From Montanilutibacter psychrotolerans (GTDB taxonomy: Bacteria; Pseudomonadota; Gammaproteobacteria; Xanthomonadales; Xanthomonadaceae): a stretch of 64,000 nt of DNA. The notes beneath the pieces are model-generated. The model was not told the origin of the DNA. It ran no database searches and saw only the letters and a program-made list of their open reading frames with translations. How positions within the stretch are numbered: position 1 is the first letter of the stretch; each line of letters starts with the position of its first letter. The stretch is taken from contig NZ_RIBS01000001.1 of NCBI RefSeq assembly GCF_003719825.1, positions 248,001-312,000 of the forward strand. Direction: 5' to 3'. Of the stretch, positions 44,130 to 55,475 are shown in pieces. A program made the position numbers and the translations under genes.

Positions 44130-44683
44130 AGCGACTTCTCGAGGATCTCGAAGCGCAGGTCGTCGCGCTTGGGCTGGCCGAAGCGCGCATCACCGTACGG
44201 GAACGGCTTGAGGATGCCGGTGCGGCGGTAGCCGCGGCGCTCGTAGAACGCGATCAATTCTTCGCGGACGTCGATCACCGTCATGCGCATCACCGTCAGT
44301 TTCCAGTCGTCGCGCGCGATGCGCTCGGCCTCGGCCAGGACGGTCTTGCCGATGCCCGATCCCTGCAGGCCGGGGGCGACCGAAAACATGCCGAAATAGC
44401 CGGTCGGCGTGCCGTCGTCGGCGTTGTCGACGGCGACATGCGCGCAGGCCAGCAGGTCGCGTGCGCCGCTGTCGAGGTCGCGTTCGGCAATCAGCATCAG
44501 GCTCTGCGAACGATCGATGCAGGCGCCGATGTCGTCCGGGCCGGTACGGCGGCCGCCGAGAAGATCGGCTTCGGTGGTCCAACCCTGCTTGCTGGCGTCG
44601 CCGCGGTAAGCGGATTCGACCAGGGCGACCAGGGCGTCGGTGTCGGCGTGGGTGGCGGCGCGGAACTGGATGGTCTGGGTCAT
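44126..44683 (-). CDS. GNAT-family N-acetyltransferase at the end of the suf operon
   Basis: 185 residues from the ATG at 44681-44683. The fold is clear: FRAATHADTDALVALVESAY at the N-terminus, YFGMFSVAPGLQGSGIGKTV (acetyl-CoA loop Q-G-S-G-I-G-K) and ERIARDDWKLTVMRMTVIDV with YERRGYRRTG. No substrate can be read from the sequence. It lies 101 bp downstream of sufS and overlaps the Rieske gene by 4 bp, so the two are coupled. Confidence 0.85.
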   Translation of the reverse strand: MTQTIQFRAATHADTDALVALVESAYRGDASKQGWTTEADLLGGRRTGPDDIGACIDRSQSLMLIAERDLDSGARDLLACAHVAVDNADDGTPTGYFGMFSVAPGLQGSGIGKTVLAEAERIARDDWKLTVMRMTVIDVREELIAFYERRGYRRTGILKPFPYGDARFGQPKRDDLRFEILEKSL

Positions 44684-44784
44684 TGCTTCGGCAGAAAAAA
44701 TGGCGGTTTTGGAAAGTCGGACGCGGTGGCGACGGCACGGCGTGGCACGGCACGCGGCCGTTGCCGGGCATCGCCGCAACGAGG

Positions 44785-46050
44785 TTATCCGAGCAAGCGG
44801 CGCACTTTGTGGATGGCTGCCACGAAGGCATCCACCTCGTCGAACGTGTTGTAGAACGCCAACGACGCGCGGCAGGTCGCAGGCACGCCGAAATGGTGCA
44901 TCAGCGGGTGTGCACAGTGGTGGCCGGATCGAATCGCGACGCCTTCGAGATCGAGCAGGGTGGCCAGGTCGTGCGCATGCGCGCCCTCGACGAGGAAGCT
45001 GATCACCGCGGCCTTCTCGCGTGGCGTGCCAAGGATGCGCAGGCCGTCGATCGTCGACAGCGCCTGCGTGGCGTACGTCAGCAGCTCCTGTTCGCGCGCC
45101 TCGATGTTGGCCATGCCGATCGAAGACAGGTAATCGACCGCGGCGCCAAGGCCGATGAAACCGGCGATGTTGGGCGTACCGGCCTCGAACTTGTGCGGCG
45201 CATCGTTGAACACCGTGCCCTCGAAGCGCACTTCCTTGATCATCTCGCCGCCACCGAGGAACGGCGGCATCGCGTCGAGGTGTTCGCGGCGTGCCCACAG
45301 CGCACCGGTACCGGTCGGGCCGGCCATCTTGTGTCCGGTGATGGCGTAGAAGTCGCAACCGATTGCGGCGATGTCGAGCGCGCGATGGGGCGCGGCCTGC
45401 GAACCATCGACGACGGTGACGATGCCGCGCTTGCGTGCCTGGCGGCAGATCTCCCGCACGGGGTTGACCGTGCCCAGCACGTTGGACACGTGCGTGATGG
45501 CGAGCACCTTCACTTCCGGGGTCAGCAGCCCGTACAGCTGCGCGAGGTCGAGCTCGCCGCGGTCATCGAGCTCGGCGACCTTGATCACCGCGCCCGTGCG
45601 CTGCGCGACCAGCTGCCACGGCACGATGTTGGCGTGGTGTTCCATGCGCGTCAGGACGATCGCGTCGCCCGGCTGCAGGCGCGGCAGCGCCCACGAGTAC
45701 GCAACCAGGTTCAGTGCGAAGGTGGTGCCGCTGCACAGCACCAGTTCGTCACCGCGCACATTGAGGAATCGCGCCAGCTTGTCGCGCGCGCCTTCGTAGG
45801 CCTCGGTGGCCTCGGTGCCGAGCGCGTGCACGGCACGGCTGACGTTGGCGTTGTGGCGGCGGTAGAAATCGTCGACCGCCTCGATCACCGCGCCCGGCTT
45901 CTGGCCGGTGTTGGCCGAGTCGAGGTAGACCAGCGGCTTGCCGTGGACCTGACGTTCGAGCAGCGGGAAATCCGCGCGGACGCGCGCCCAGTCGATGCCG
46001 CCGGTGTCTGCAACGGGGAGGTGCGACGGTGGTTGCTGCATGTGGCTCAT
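44785..46050 (-). CDS. sufS: Cysteine desulfurase SufS
   Basis: 421 residues from the ATG at 46048-46050 (a second ATG nine bases later is possible). A class II PLP cysteine desulfurase that takes sulfur from cysteine and supplies SufBCD. PLP Lys241 lies in YAITGHKMAGPTGTGALW; the persulfide-forming Cys379 in RSGHHCAHPLM sits in the short, ordered SufS-type loop (not the long IscS loop). YLDSANTGQKP and TRMEHHANIVPWQ are further hallmarks. It overlaps sufD by 4 bp. No sufE or sufU gene is in the window, so its sulfur acceptor is encoded elsewhere. Confidence 0.95.
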   Translation of the reverse strand: MSHMQQPPSHLPVADTGGIDWARVRADFPLLERQVHGKPLVYLDSANTGQKPGAVIEAVDDFYRRHNANVSRAVHALGTEATEAYEGARDKLARFLNVRGDELVLCSGTTFALNLVAYSWALPRLQPGDAIVLTRMEHHANIVPWQLVAQRTGAVIKVAELDDRGELDLAQLYGLLTPEVKVLAITHVSNVLGTVNPVREICRQARKRGIVTVVDGSQAAPHRALDIAAIGCDFYAITGHKMAGPTGTGALWARREHLDAMPPFLGGGEMIKEVRFEGTVFNDAPHKFEAGTPNIAGFIGLGAAVDYLSSIGMANIEAREQELLTYATQALSTIDGLRILGTPREKAAVISFLVEGAHAHDLATLLDLEGVAIRSGHHCAHPLMHHFGVPATCRASLAFYNTFDEVDAFVAAIHKVRRLLG

Positions 46051-47342
46051 GCGACCTCCAGGCGTGCCAGCGCGACGTCGAGTCGGGCGGCGAGCGCGCC
46101 GCGCGCGAGGTCGTCGTCGATCACCGACAGCGTCTCCCGGCAGAATGCAGCGGTCAGCAACGCGCGCGCCTGCTCGGCCGGCAGTCCGCGCGAGCGCAGG
46201 TAGAACAGCGCCGTCGGATCGAGCTGGCCCACCGTCGCGCCGTGCGCGGCCTGCACTTCGTCGGCGTGGATCTCCAGCACCGGCTGGCTGTCGATCTCCG
46301 CGCCTTCGGTCAGCAGCAGGTTCTTGTTGGACAGCGTCGCGGAGGTGCCGTCGGCGCCCTCGCGGATCAGGATGCCGCCGTGGAACGCGGCCTTCGAGCG
46401 CCCCGCGCCGAGGCCGCGCCAGGTCAGCTCGCACGTGCTGTCGCGACCGACGTGGTCGATGCCAAGGCGCGTGTCCAGGTGGCGCTTGCCGGTTGCCAGC
46501 AACACGCCGTTGGCGTGCAGCCGGGCGCCTTCGCCGTGCAGGGCGACGTTGAGTTCGTGGCGCGACAGGCCCGCGCCGAGTTCGAGGTCGATGCGCCGGT
46601 ACTCGGCCGCGCGCGCAAGCACCGCGTCGGTGCGCGAGATCAGCGTCGCGCTGGTGGCTTCGTCCTGGATGCGCGCGTGTCGCAGCACCGCGTCCGGCCC
46701 CAGGTGGACGTGCATCACCGCGTTGGCGAGGTGCGCGTGTGCGGCGTCGCCGAGTTGGTGCTCGACCACGGTCAACGCCGCGCCCTCGCGCAGCTCGATG
46801 AGGTGGCGAAGGTGCCAGGCGCGATCGCCCTGGCTGGCGGTGCCGACGAACACCAGCTGCACCGGCACCGTGGCCCGCGCGCCGGCTGCCACGCGCAGCA
46901 CCACGCCTTCATCGGCGAGCGCGGCGTTGACGCGCGCGAAAATCTCGTCGGCGCGATCGAAACGGCGTGCCAGGAAGTTTGCCTCGCGCGTCTCATCGGC
47001 GACCAGCAACTGCGACACCGGCTGCAGCGTCACGCCATCGGGCAGGCCGGCGAAATCACTGTGAGTCGCATCGAAGCGGCCGTTGACGAACACCATGCGC
47101 GGCGCGGGAATGCCGGCCAGCAGCGCGGCGTCGACGGAGACCGGCGTGGCGTCTGGCGACGCGAACGCGCGTCGCTCCAGCGAGCGCAGCGGCGTGTACT
47201 TCCAGGCCTCGACGCGCGCGTGCGGCATGCCGTCGTGCAACGCCGCAGCCAGTGCAGCGCGGCGGCTGTCGCCAAGGCCGGCGGCATCGCGCGCGGTCAG
47301 CGCTTCGAACGAGTTTGCGAAGGAGTCGAGCAGGGCACTCAT
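46047..47342 (-). CDS. sufD: Fe-S cluster scaffold component SufD
   Basis: 431 residues from the ATG at 47340-47342. It partners SufB in the SufBC2D scaffold. The C-terminal beta-helix half has the SufB/SufD pattern: TCELTWRGLGAGRSKAAFHG, LSNKNLLLTEGAEIDSQPVLE, HADEVQAAHGATVGQLDPTA and LRSRGLPAEQARALL, ending in the helical tail. The N-terminal region (ARVEAWKYTPLRSLE) is also typical. The order sufC-sufD-sufS with overlaps of 1-4 bp shows tight coupling. Confidence 0.94.
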   Translation of the reverse strand: MSALLDSFANSFEALTARDAAGLGDSRRAALAAALHDGMPHARVEAWKYTPLRSLERRAFASPDATPVSVDAALLAGIPAPRMVFVNGRFDATHSDFAGLPDGVTLQPVSQLLVADETREANFLARRFDRADEIFARVNAALADEGVVLRVAAGARATVPVQLVFVGTASQGDRAWHLRHLIELREGAALTVVEHQLGDAAHAHLANAVMHVHLGPDAVLRHARIQDEATSATLISRTDAVLARAAEYRRIDLELGAGLSRHELNVALHGEGARLHANGVLLATGKRHLDTRLGIDHVGRDSTCELTWRGLGAGRSKAAFHGGILIREGADGTSATLSNKNLLLTEGAEIDSQPVLEIHADEVQAAHGATVGQLDPTALFYLRSRGLPAEQARALLTAAFCRETLSVIDDDLARGALAARLDVALARLEVA

Positions 47343-47343
47343 G

Positions 47344-48138
<795 letters not shown>

Positions 48139-48142
48139 GGTG

Positions 48143-48484
48143 TTAGTCCAGGAACGGCCGCAGGTCGCCGGGAACCGGCATCGGCTTGAAAGGATTGACG
48201 TTGGCACCGCCGGTGTTGCCGGTCGGAACCCAGATCAGGGATTTGGTCAGTGCCGCGACGATGCGCGGCAACTGGCCGAGGATTTCGCGGCGGTCGCGGC
48301 GGGTCCACCCCAGCCGCAGCATCCGCCAATGGCTTCGCGCGTGCGCCAAGGTGTCGCGCTGGCCAAGGATGTGCGCGCGCTCCAGATGCGCGAACGCCAC
48401 GTCCAGCGCGCCGCGCGCCTGCGCGGCATCGGTCAGCGCCAGCTCGTTGCGATAGGCCTGCGCGGTGGCGGGGCGCATCGTCAT
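48143..48484 (-). CDS. DUF3703 domain-containing protein
   Basis: 113 residues. Matches DUF3703: AYRNELALTDAAQARGALDV, then AFAHLERAHILGQRDTLAHA, SHWRMLRLGWTRRDRREILG, and the conserved end WVPTGNTGGANVNPFKPMPV. It is all-helical in its first 90 residues, with no signal peptide. The function is unknown. Members occur near Fe-S and metal-related genes. It overlaps the tautomerase gene by 4 bp and is 4 bp before sufC, so it is embedded in the suf operon. Confidence 0.85.
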   Translation of the reverse strand: MTMRPATAQAYRNELALTDAAQARGALDVAFAHLERAHILGQRDTLAHARSHWRMLRLGWTRRDRREILGQLPRIVAALTKSLIWVPTGNTGGANVNPFKPMPVPGDLRPFLD

Positions 48485-48684
48485 GCCGGCGGGTCCGGGA
48501 ATTTCTCGTGGCAGAGCTGGCCGCCCATGGCCCAGTTCTCCTTCTTCACCTCATCGATGACGATGTGGATGCCGGCCTCGGTGCAGCCGCAGATGCGCGA
48601 CATCTCGCGCGTGAACACCTCGACCAGCTCGCGCTTCTGCTCGAGCGTGCGGCCTTCCCACATTTCCACGCGGACGATGGGCAT
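48481..48684 (-). CDS. 4-oxalocrotonate tautomerase-like small protein
   Basis: 67 residues. It begins MPIVRVEMWEGRTLEQKREL, giving the catalytic Pro1 after Met removal and the first strand-helix of the tautomerase fold; FTREMSRICGCTEAGIHIVI and IDEVKKENWAMGGQL complete the second half. Such proteins are homo-oligomeric keto-enol tautomerases, but a role inside a SUF operon is unexplained. The extra Cys residues at CGCTEAG are not typical of 4-OT. It lies 3 bp after sufB. Confidence 0.9.
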   Translation of the reverse strand: MPIVRVEMWEGRTLEQKRELVEVFTREMSRICGCTEAGIHIVIDEVKKENWAMGGQLCHEKFPDPPA

Positions 48685-48687
48685 GGC

Positions 48688-50151
<1,464 letters not shown>

Positions 50152-50166
50152 GGGGCTGCCTACTGT

Positions 50167-50628
50167 CTAGATGCTGGCCAGGTGCAGGTCGATGCGCCTG
50201 GCACTGGTGGGGTCGGGGGGCGGGCCGGGTGGTTGGAGCATGTGCGCCAGCGTCACGCCGCGCAGGGCTTCGACCACCACGTCATTGATGCGTCGCCAGT
50301 TGGCGCGCACCCCGCAGGACTGCTCGATCCCGCAATTGCCTTCGTGGACGCTGCACTCGGTCATGCCCAGCGGCCCTTCCATGGCCTCGACGATCTCCAG
50401 CAGGCCGATCCGGGAGGCGTCCCGGGCCAGCCGGTAGCCGCCGTTGGCGCCACGGAAGCCTTCGACCAGGCCTGCCTGGGCCAGCGGCTTGAGCAGTTTG
50501 CTGACCGTGGGCGTCTCCAGCCCCGCGCTTTCGGCAAGCTCCGACGCACTCAGCACCTGGTCGGCGCGAGCGGCGAGGACGGTCAGGACGACCGTCGCGT
50601 AATCGGTGAGCTTGGTGACGCGGAGCAT
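50167..50628 (-). CDS. sufR: Rrf2-family SUF regulator (SufR/IscR-like)
   Basis: 153 residues. N-terminal winged helix: KLTDYATVVLTVLAARADQV, LSASELAESAGLETPTVSKL and RGANGGYRLARDASRIGLLE. Three cysteines in C-SVHEGN-C-GIEQS-C (Cys92, 99, 105) form the Fe-S ligand set of this family. So it senses the cell's cluster supply and should control its own operon. It is 15 bp upstream of sufB on the same strand. The name follows the 'SUF system Fe-S cluster assembly regulator' family found in this lineage; it is not the cyanobacterial SufR. Confidence 0.9.
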   Translation of the reverse strand: MLRVTKLTDYATVVLTVLAARADQVLSASELAESAGLETPTVSKLLKPLAQAGLVEGFRGANGGYRLARDASRIGLLEIVEAMEGPLGMTECSVHEGNCGIEQSCGVRANWRRINDVVVEALRGVTLAHMLQPPGPPPDPTSARRIDLHLASI

Positions 50629-50700
50629 GGTCAGCGGTGTTCCGGGTGAATCCGTACCGGAATTGTACGTTTTACCGTGGGCGCGGCCAACCCCGCCGCA
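50629..50700 (-). promoter_or_regulatory. Probable suf operon promoter region
   Basis: On the minus strand this reads GGTAAAACGTACAATTCCGG then TACGGATTCACCCGGAACAC, an AT-richer patch in a GC-rich surround, just upstream of the regulator. GTACAATTCCGGTAC has inverted GTAC ends and is the best candidate for an Rrf2-type operator. No consensus could be checked. Confidence 0.35.
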
Positions 50701-50917
50701 ATGTCGTTCACGGGCGCGAAGACCGGGACAGCACCCCGGAACCCGGATCCAGCGTCGGGCAGCACCGGCTTCAGCCGCCCCAGGTCCCGCGGCCCCGGTT
50801 CAGCGGCCTGGCTCCGAGCGCCTGCGCCGGCCCGCCGCCGCCGCCGCCGTGTCCCGGATGGCCAGCGCCGCGGCTTCCGGCCAGAATGCGCGTCCGCGCT
50901 CCCAAGGAAACCGTCGC

Positions 50918-51394
50918 ATGCCGCGCAAGATCGTCGCCCGCCGTTCCGCCATCCACGGCAACGGGGTGTTCGCCATCGCCCCGATCGCCAAGGGCGAACG
51001 CGTCATCGAGTACAAGGGGCGCCGCCGCACCCATGCCGAAGTCGACGCCGGTGACACCGGCGATGCCGACTCCGGCCACACCTTCCTGTTCACGCTCAAC
51101 GACGAGTACGTGATCGATGCCAACCACGAAGGCGGCGTCGCGCGCTGGATCAACCACAGCTGCGCGCCCAACTGCGAGGCGGTGATGGAAGAGCACGACG
51201 GCGACGACCGCCGCCGCGACCGCGTGTTCATCGAGGCGACCCGCGATATCGCCCCCGGCGAGGAGCTGTCGTACAACTACGGCATCGTGCTGGCCGAGGC
51301 GCACACCGCACGCCTGAAGAAGATCTGGGAGTGCCGCTGCGGCGCCGGCAACTGCACCGGCACGATGCTGCAACCCAAGCGCAAATCGAAGTAA
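50918..51394 (+). CDS. SET-domain protein-lysine N-methyltransferase
   Basis: 158 residues from the ATG at 50918, preceded by AAGGAA. The SET core is complete: [20 protein letters not shown], the cofactor/substrate motif [14 protein letters not shown] (Asn79, His80), [14 protein letters not shown] (Tyr120), and a post-SET zinc motif [13 protein letters not shown] with Cys138, Cys140 and Cys145. Bacterial SET proteins of this small type are found in Xanthomonadaceae and chlamydiae and modify histone-like or ribosomal proteins. The target here is unknown. It is divergent from sufR. Confidence 0.92.
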   Translation: MPRKIVARRSAIHGNGVFAIAPIAKGERVIEYKGRRRTHAEVDAGDTGDADSGHTFLFTLNDEYVIDANHEGGVARWINHSCAPNCEAVMEEHDGDDRRRDRVFIEATRDIAPGEELSYNYGIVLAEAHTARLKKIWECRCGAGNCTGTMLQPKRKSK

Positions 51395-51543
51395 CGCCAG
51401 GCCGGCCGCGCGACGCGGCCGCCCGGCTCCTGCCGCCACTGCGCAACCGGACCAACGGCCAATGGCCGGCGCGACCGGCTGCGCGCGAGACTGGTTGCGA
51501 CGCGCCGATAGAATGGCGCGATCCGCCAACGCAGGAGTCCGGC

Positions 51544-52344
51544 ATGAGTTCGATTGAAGGCAAGGTCGCCATCGTCACTGGCGCGGCCAGTGGCATCGGC
51601 AGGGAAATTGCGCGGGAACTCGCCCGCGCGGGCGCCGCAGTCGCCATTGCCGACCTCAACATCGATGGCGCCAACGCCGTGGCCGCCGAACTGGTGGCGA
51701 CTGGCGCGCGGGCGATGGGCATCGCGATGGACGTCACCGACGAGGACGCCGTCAACGCCGGCACGGCGACGGTGGTCGAGGCATTCGGTGGCCTCGACGT
51801 CCTGGTGTCCAACGCCGGCATCCAGATCGTCAATCCGATCGAGCACTACGCCTACGCCGACTGGAAAAAAATGCTGGCGATCCACCTCGACGGCGCGTTC
51901 CTGACCACCCGGGCCGCGTTGCCGCACATGTACCGCGCAGGGGCCGACGGACGCAGTCGCGGCGGTGTGGTGGTGTACATGGGCTCGGTGCATTCGCACC
52001 AGGCCTCGCCGCTGAAATCGGCCTACGTCACGGCCAAGCACGGGTTGCTGGGCCTGTCGCGCACGCTGGCCAAGGAGGGTGCCAAGCACGGCGTACGCAG
52101 CCACGTGGTGTGTCCGGGCTTCGTGCGCACGCCGCTCGTGGACAAGCAGATCCCCGAGCAGGCCAGGGAATTGGGCATCAGCGAGGACGAGGTGGTCAGC
52201 CGGATCATGCTGGGCAACACGGTCGATGGCATCTTCACCACCGTCGAAGACGTCGCGCAGACGGTGCGCTTCCTGGTCGAGTTCCCGACGGCCGCCCTGA
52301 CCGGGCAGAGCTTCGTGGTCAGCCACGGCTGGCACATGCAGTAG
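51544..52344 (+). CDS. 3-hydroxybutyrate dehydrogenase-like short-chain dehydrogenase
   Basis: 266 residues from the ATG at 51544 (GCAGGAG upstream). The Rossmann motif [13 protein letters not shown] (NAD-binding TGxxxGxG) is present, and Asp37 in AIADLN predicts NAD over NADP. The catalytic set is Ser148, Tyr161 and Lys165 in YMGSVHSH and [24 protein letters not shown] and [20 protein letters not shown] match D-beta-hydroxybutyrate dehydrogenases. It would interconvert 3-hydroxybutyrate and acetoacetate in ketone or PHB turnover. No PHB genes are nearby, so the substrate remains an inference from motifs. Confidence 0.88.
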   Translation: MSSIEGKVAIVTGAASGIGREIARELARAGAAVAIADLNIDGANAVAAELVATGARAMGIAMDVTDEDAVNAGTATVVEAFGGLDVLVSNAGIQIVNPIEHYAYADWKKMLAIHLDGAFLTTRAALPHMYRAGADGRSRGGVVVYMGSVHSHQASPLKSAYVTAKHGLLGLSRTLAKEGAKHGVRSHVVCPGFVRTPLVDKQIPEQARELGISEDEVVSRIMLGNTVDGIFTTVEDVAQTVRFLVEFPTAALTGQSFVVSHGWHMQ

Positions 52345-52660
<316 letters not shown>

Positions 52661-54919
52661 ATGCGCGCACCATTGTCATTTGCGATTCTCGCGGCCCTGG
52701 CCGCGCCCTCCACCGTGTCCGCGGTCGAGATCGACGGACGTGTCGACCCGGCCGAATGGCAGGGCGCTCAGCACATCACCGACTTCCGCATGGTCACGCC
52801 GCTGTCGCGCGAACCTGCCCGCTATCCGACCGAAGGCTGGGTGATGGCGACCCCGGACGGCCTGGCCGTCGCACTGCGCAATACCCAGGCGGCCGACGTG
52901 CCGCGCACGCGCCAGCGCGCCCAGCGCGATGTCGGCGGCGCCGCCGATCGCGTCAACCTGTATGTCGATTTCGACGGTGACAACCGCGCCGGCTACAACT
53001 TCACGGTGCTGCTGTCGGACAGCATCATCGACACCACTATCACCAACGAGAACCAGTTCAACGACGACTGGGACGGCGACTGGCGCCACGCCACCTCTGA
53101 GGATGACCAGGCCTGGTACGTCGAGATGCTGATCCCGTGGCACATCGCGCCGATGCAGGGCGGCAACGGCGACACGCGCACGATCGGCCTGTCGCTGGAC
53201 CGCGTGATCGGCACCACCGGCGAGCGCATGGCCTGGCCGGCGGTGACGTTCACCGAGCAGAGCTTCATGTCGCGCTTCAGCCGCATCGAGGTGCCCAGGT
53301 ACAGCCAGTCGCTGCTGGCGATCACGCCGTACGTGGTGGGCGTGTTCGACAACGTCAACCACAAGGGCGATTTCGACGGCGGCGCGGACCTGTTCTGGAA
53401 GCCCAACGGGCAGTTCCAGCTCAGCGCCACGCTGAACCCGGATTTCGGCCAGGTCGAGAGCGACGAACTGGTGGTCAACTTTGGCGCCATCGAGAGCTTC
53501 TTCAGCGACAAGCGACCGTTCTTCACCGAGAACCAGGCCTTCTTCGACGTGCCGTTCGGGTCGCTCAACACCGCCAACCGGCTGATCTACACCCGCCGTG
53601 TCGGGGCCCGTACCGATAATGACGACGGCTCGGGCGACGTCACCGCCGCGGTCAAGGTCAACGGCAGCGTCGGCGGCCTCAACTACGGTGTGTTCGCGGC
53701 CACCGAGGCCGACGAGGTCGGGCGCGACTTCTACGCCGTGCGTGCCACCCAGGGCTTCGGCGAGCAGGGACTGGGTGCGATGGTCACCCGAGTCGACCGG
53801 CCGTTTCTGGATCGCGTGGCGACCGTCTACGAAGTCGATCACCGCTGGGCGCCGACACCGCAATGGAACATCCGCACCACCGCGGTGGCATCGGATGTCG
53901 AACAGGCCGGCGCTCACACCCGTGATTCGGGTGCGCAAATGCGCATCGACCACGAATTGGGCGACGGCTGGCGCCAGCAGCTGTACCTGCTGCACCTGGG
54001 CGATGGCCTGCAGCTCAACGATTTCGGCTACCTGGAGCGCAACAACTTCAACTACGGCCGCTACGAGATCGCCCGGCGCATCACCGACCTGCCGGAAGAT
54101 TCGCCGTACCGATCGCACGAGTGGCGCGGCGCGGTGTCGCGGCGGGTCAACGACGACGGCGTCCACATTGCCGACGCCTGGGCCATCAATCGCCAGAGCA
54201 ACCGCCGCGATGGCGGCGATCAGTTCTTCGAGATCGCCAGCTGGACGGACGGCCACGACGACCTGATCACGCGCGGCAACGGCGTGGTCAACGTGCCTGC
54301 CAAGTACTTCCTGTTCGCCGAGCGATTCCGTCCGCGCAAGGCCCACTGGGCGTTCTACGGCAGTGCGCGCTACGCCGTCGAAGGCCTGAGCGGCGATCTC
54401 GACAAGGGCGCCGTCACGCTGGAGCTCGAGCCGACCTACCACGTCAACGACTCGCTCAGCTTCGTCACCGGGCTCGAGCTCAACCACAACCCCGACTGGC
54501 TGTTGTGGCGTGGCGGCAACCTGCTGGGCACCTACCGTTCGGACTCGTTGTTCCTCAACGCCGGCGCGGTCTGGCTGATCGACAGCAAGCAGGAGCTGCG
54601 GGTCAAGCTGGAGGCGATCGGTCTGGACGCGCGCGCGCAGCAGGCCTGGCGGGTGGCCCCGGACGGGCGCGCGTTGGCGGTGGACGAGGACATCCCGGAC
54701 TTCTCGCTGCGCAACCTGGGCTTCCAGATCCGTTACCGCTACGAGCTGGCGCCGCTGTCGCACCTGTACATCGCCTACGTGCGCGGCGGCTCGATGTTCG
54801 ACGAGTTCGAGCACGACAGCGCCAACGGCCAGGGCGTCGACCAGCAGTTCTTCGACGCGTTCGACCTGCGTGACAGCGAACAGCTGCTGGTCAAGCTGGC
54901 CTATCGCTTCGAGATCTGA
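52661..54919 (+). CDS. DUF5916 protein: CBM9-like N-domain plus outer-membrane-type beta-barrel
   Basis: 752 residues from the ATG at 52661, which opens a signal peptide (LSFAILAALAAPSTVSA). Residues 20-200 form a carbohydrate-binding family 9-like beta-sandwich (VEIDGRVDPAEWQGAQHITD, ADRVNLYVDFDGDNRAGYNF). The rest matches DUF5916: LNPDFGQVESDELVVNFGAI, FFSDKRPFFTENQAFFDVPF, then alternating amphipathic strands to a C-terminal LVKLAYRFEI. This suggests an outer-membrane barrel with an external sugar-binding head. No substrate is known. The (CGCA)n tract upstream could vary its expression. Confidence 0.85.
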   Translation: MRAPLSFAILAALAAPSTVSAVEIDGRVDPAEWQGAQHITDFRMVTPLSREPARYPTEGWVMATPDGLAVALRNTQAADVPRTRQRAQRDVGGAADRVNLYVDFDGDNRAGYNFTVLLSDSIIDTTITNENQFNDDWDGDWRHATSEDDQAWYVEMLIPWHIAPMQGGNGDTRTIGLSLDRVIGTTGERMAWPAVTFTEQSFMSRFSRIEVPRYSQSLLAITPYVVGVFDNVNHKGDFDGGADLFWKPNGQFQLSATLNPDFGQVESDELVVNFGAIESFFSDKRPFFTENQAFFDVPFGSLNTANRLIYTRRVGARTDNDDGSGDVTAAVKVNGSVGGLNYGVFAATEADEVGRDFYAVRATQGFGEQGLGAMVTRVDRPFLDRVATVYEVDHRWAPTPQWNIRTTAVASDVEQAGAHTRDSGAQMRIDHELGDGWRQQLYLLHLGDGLQLNDFGYLERNNFNYGRYEIARRITDLPEDSPYRSHEWRGAVSRRVNDDGVHIADAWAINRQSNRRDGGDQFFEIASWTDGHDDLITRGNGVVNVPAKYFLFAERFRPRKAHWAFYGSARYAVEGLSGDLDKGAVTLELEPTYHVNDSLSFVTGLELNHNPDWLLWRGGNLLGTYRSDSLFLNAGAVWLIDSKQELRVKLEAIGLDARAQQAWRVAPDGRALAVDEDIPDFSLRNLGFQIRYRYELAPLSHLYIAYVRGGSMFDEFEHDSANGQGVDQQFFDAFDLRDSEQLLVKLAYRFEI

Positions 54920-54997
54920 GGCAGGGGGCCGGCGCGCGCTTCGACGGGCATTTCGACGCGCGCTGCCGGTGGACGGCTTGCCGCGGCTACAACCGGT

Positions 54998-55471
54998 TCA
55001 CAGCCGCCAGTGGTCGGGCGACAGGATCTCGAACAGGCCGGCGCGACACGTGCGACCGGCCAGCGTCAACAGTTCGGCGTCGCGGCTCAGCAGCCAGCGC
55101 GCGCCGCTGTCGAGAGCCAGCTGCAGGAACTTCTGGTCGTCCTGGTCCTTGCAACGCGGGAGCTTCGGCGCGTCCGCGGTCGGCGCGGACGAAGGCAACA
55201 ACCGCACCAGCGCGTCGAAGTCGGCCAAGGCCGCAGCGCGCGCGGGCGGTGGCAGCGCGAGCCGGGGATAGCCGAGCACGCGGACCCATTCGTCGCGGCA
55301 TTCGGCGACGGTCACGGCCTCGATGTCGCCGCCCTGCAATGCACGCAACACCTGCGCGCAGCGCGGATCGGCGAACACGAACAGGTCCAGGCAGACGTTG
55401 CTGTCGAGCACGATCCTCGGAGCCGGACCAGCGCCGCGGGCGCTGCCGGTAGCGGGCGGGTGTGCGGTCAT
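54998..55471 (-). CDS. PIN-domain protein (TIGR00305-type putative toxin)
   Basis: 157 residues from the ATG at 55469-55471, only 4 bp past the stop of the upstream gene. The PIN fold shows RIVLDSNVCLDLFVFADPR with the first acidic residue, TVAECRDEWVRVLGYP with conserved Glu, CKDQDDQKFLQLALDSGA with the Asp pair, and WLLSRDAELLTLAG. It is a probable Mg-dependent RNase. The usual partner antitoxin gene is missing: the neighbour upstream is a lipoprotein. So it may be a solitary PIN protein and not a working toxin-antitoxin pair. Confidence 0.88.
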   Translation of the reverse strand: MTAHPPATGSARGAGPAPRIVLDSNVCLDLFVFADPRCAQVLRALQGGDIEAVTVAECRDEWVRVLGYPRLALPPPARAAALADFDALVRLLPSSAPTADAPKLPRCKDQDDQKFLQLALDSGARWLLSRDAELLTLAGRTCRAGLFEILSPDHWRL

Positions 55472-55475
55472 TCCG

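Noticed and set aside
52676-54814. A 712-codon frame antisense to the DUF5916 gene
   Set aside because: Reading-frame shadow of a gene with strong signatures on the other strand.
54998-55471. Complete toxin-antitoxin pair with the PIN protein
   Set aside because: No small antitoxin gene is adjacent; the upstream neighbour is a lipoprotein.
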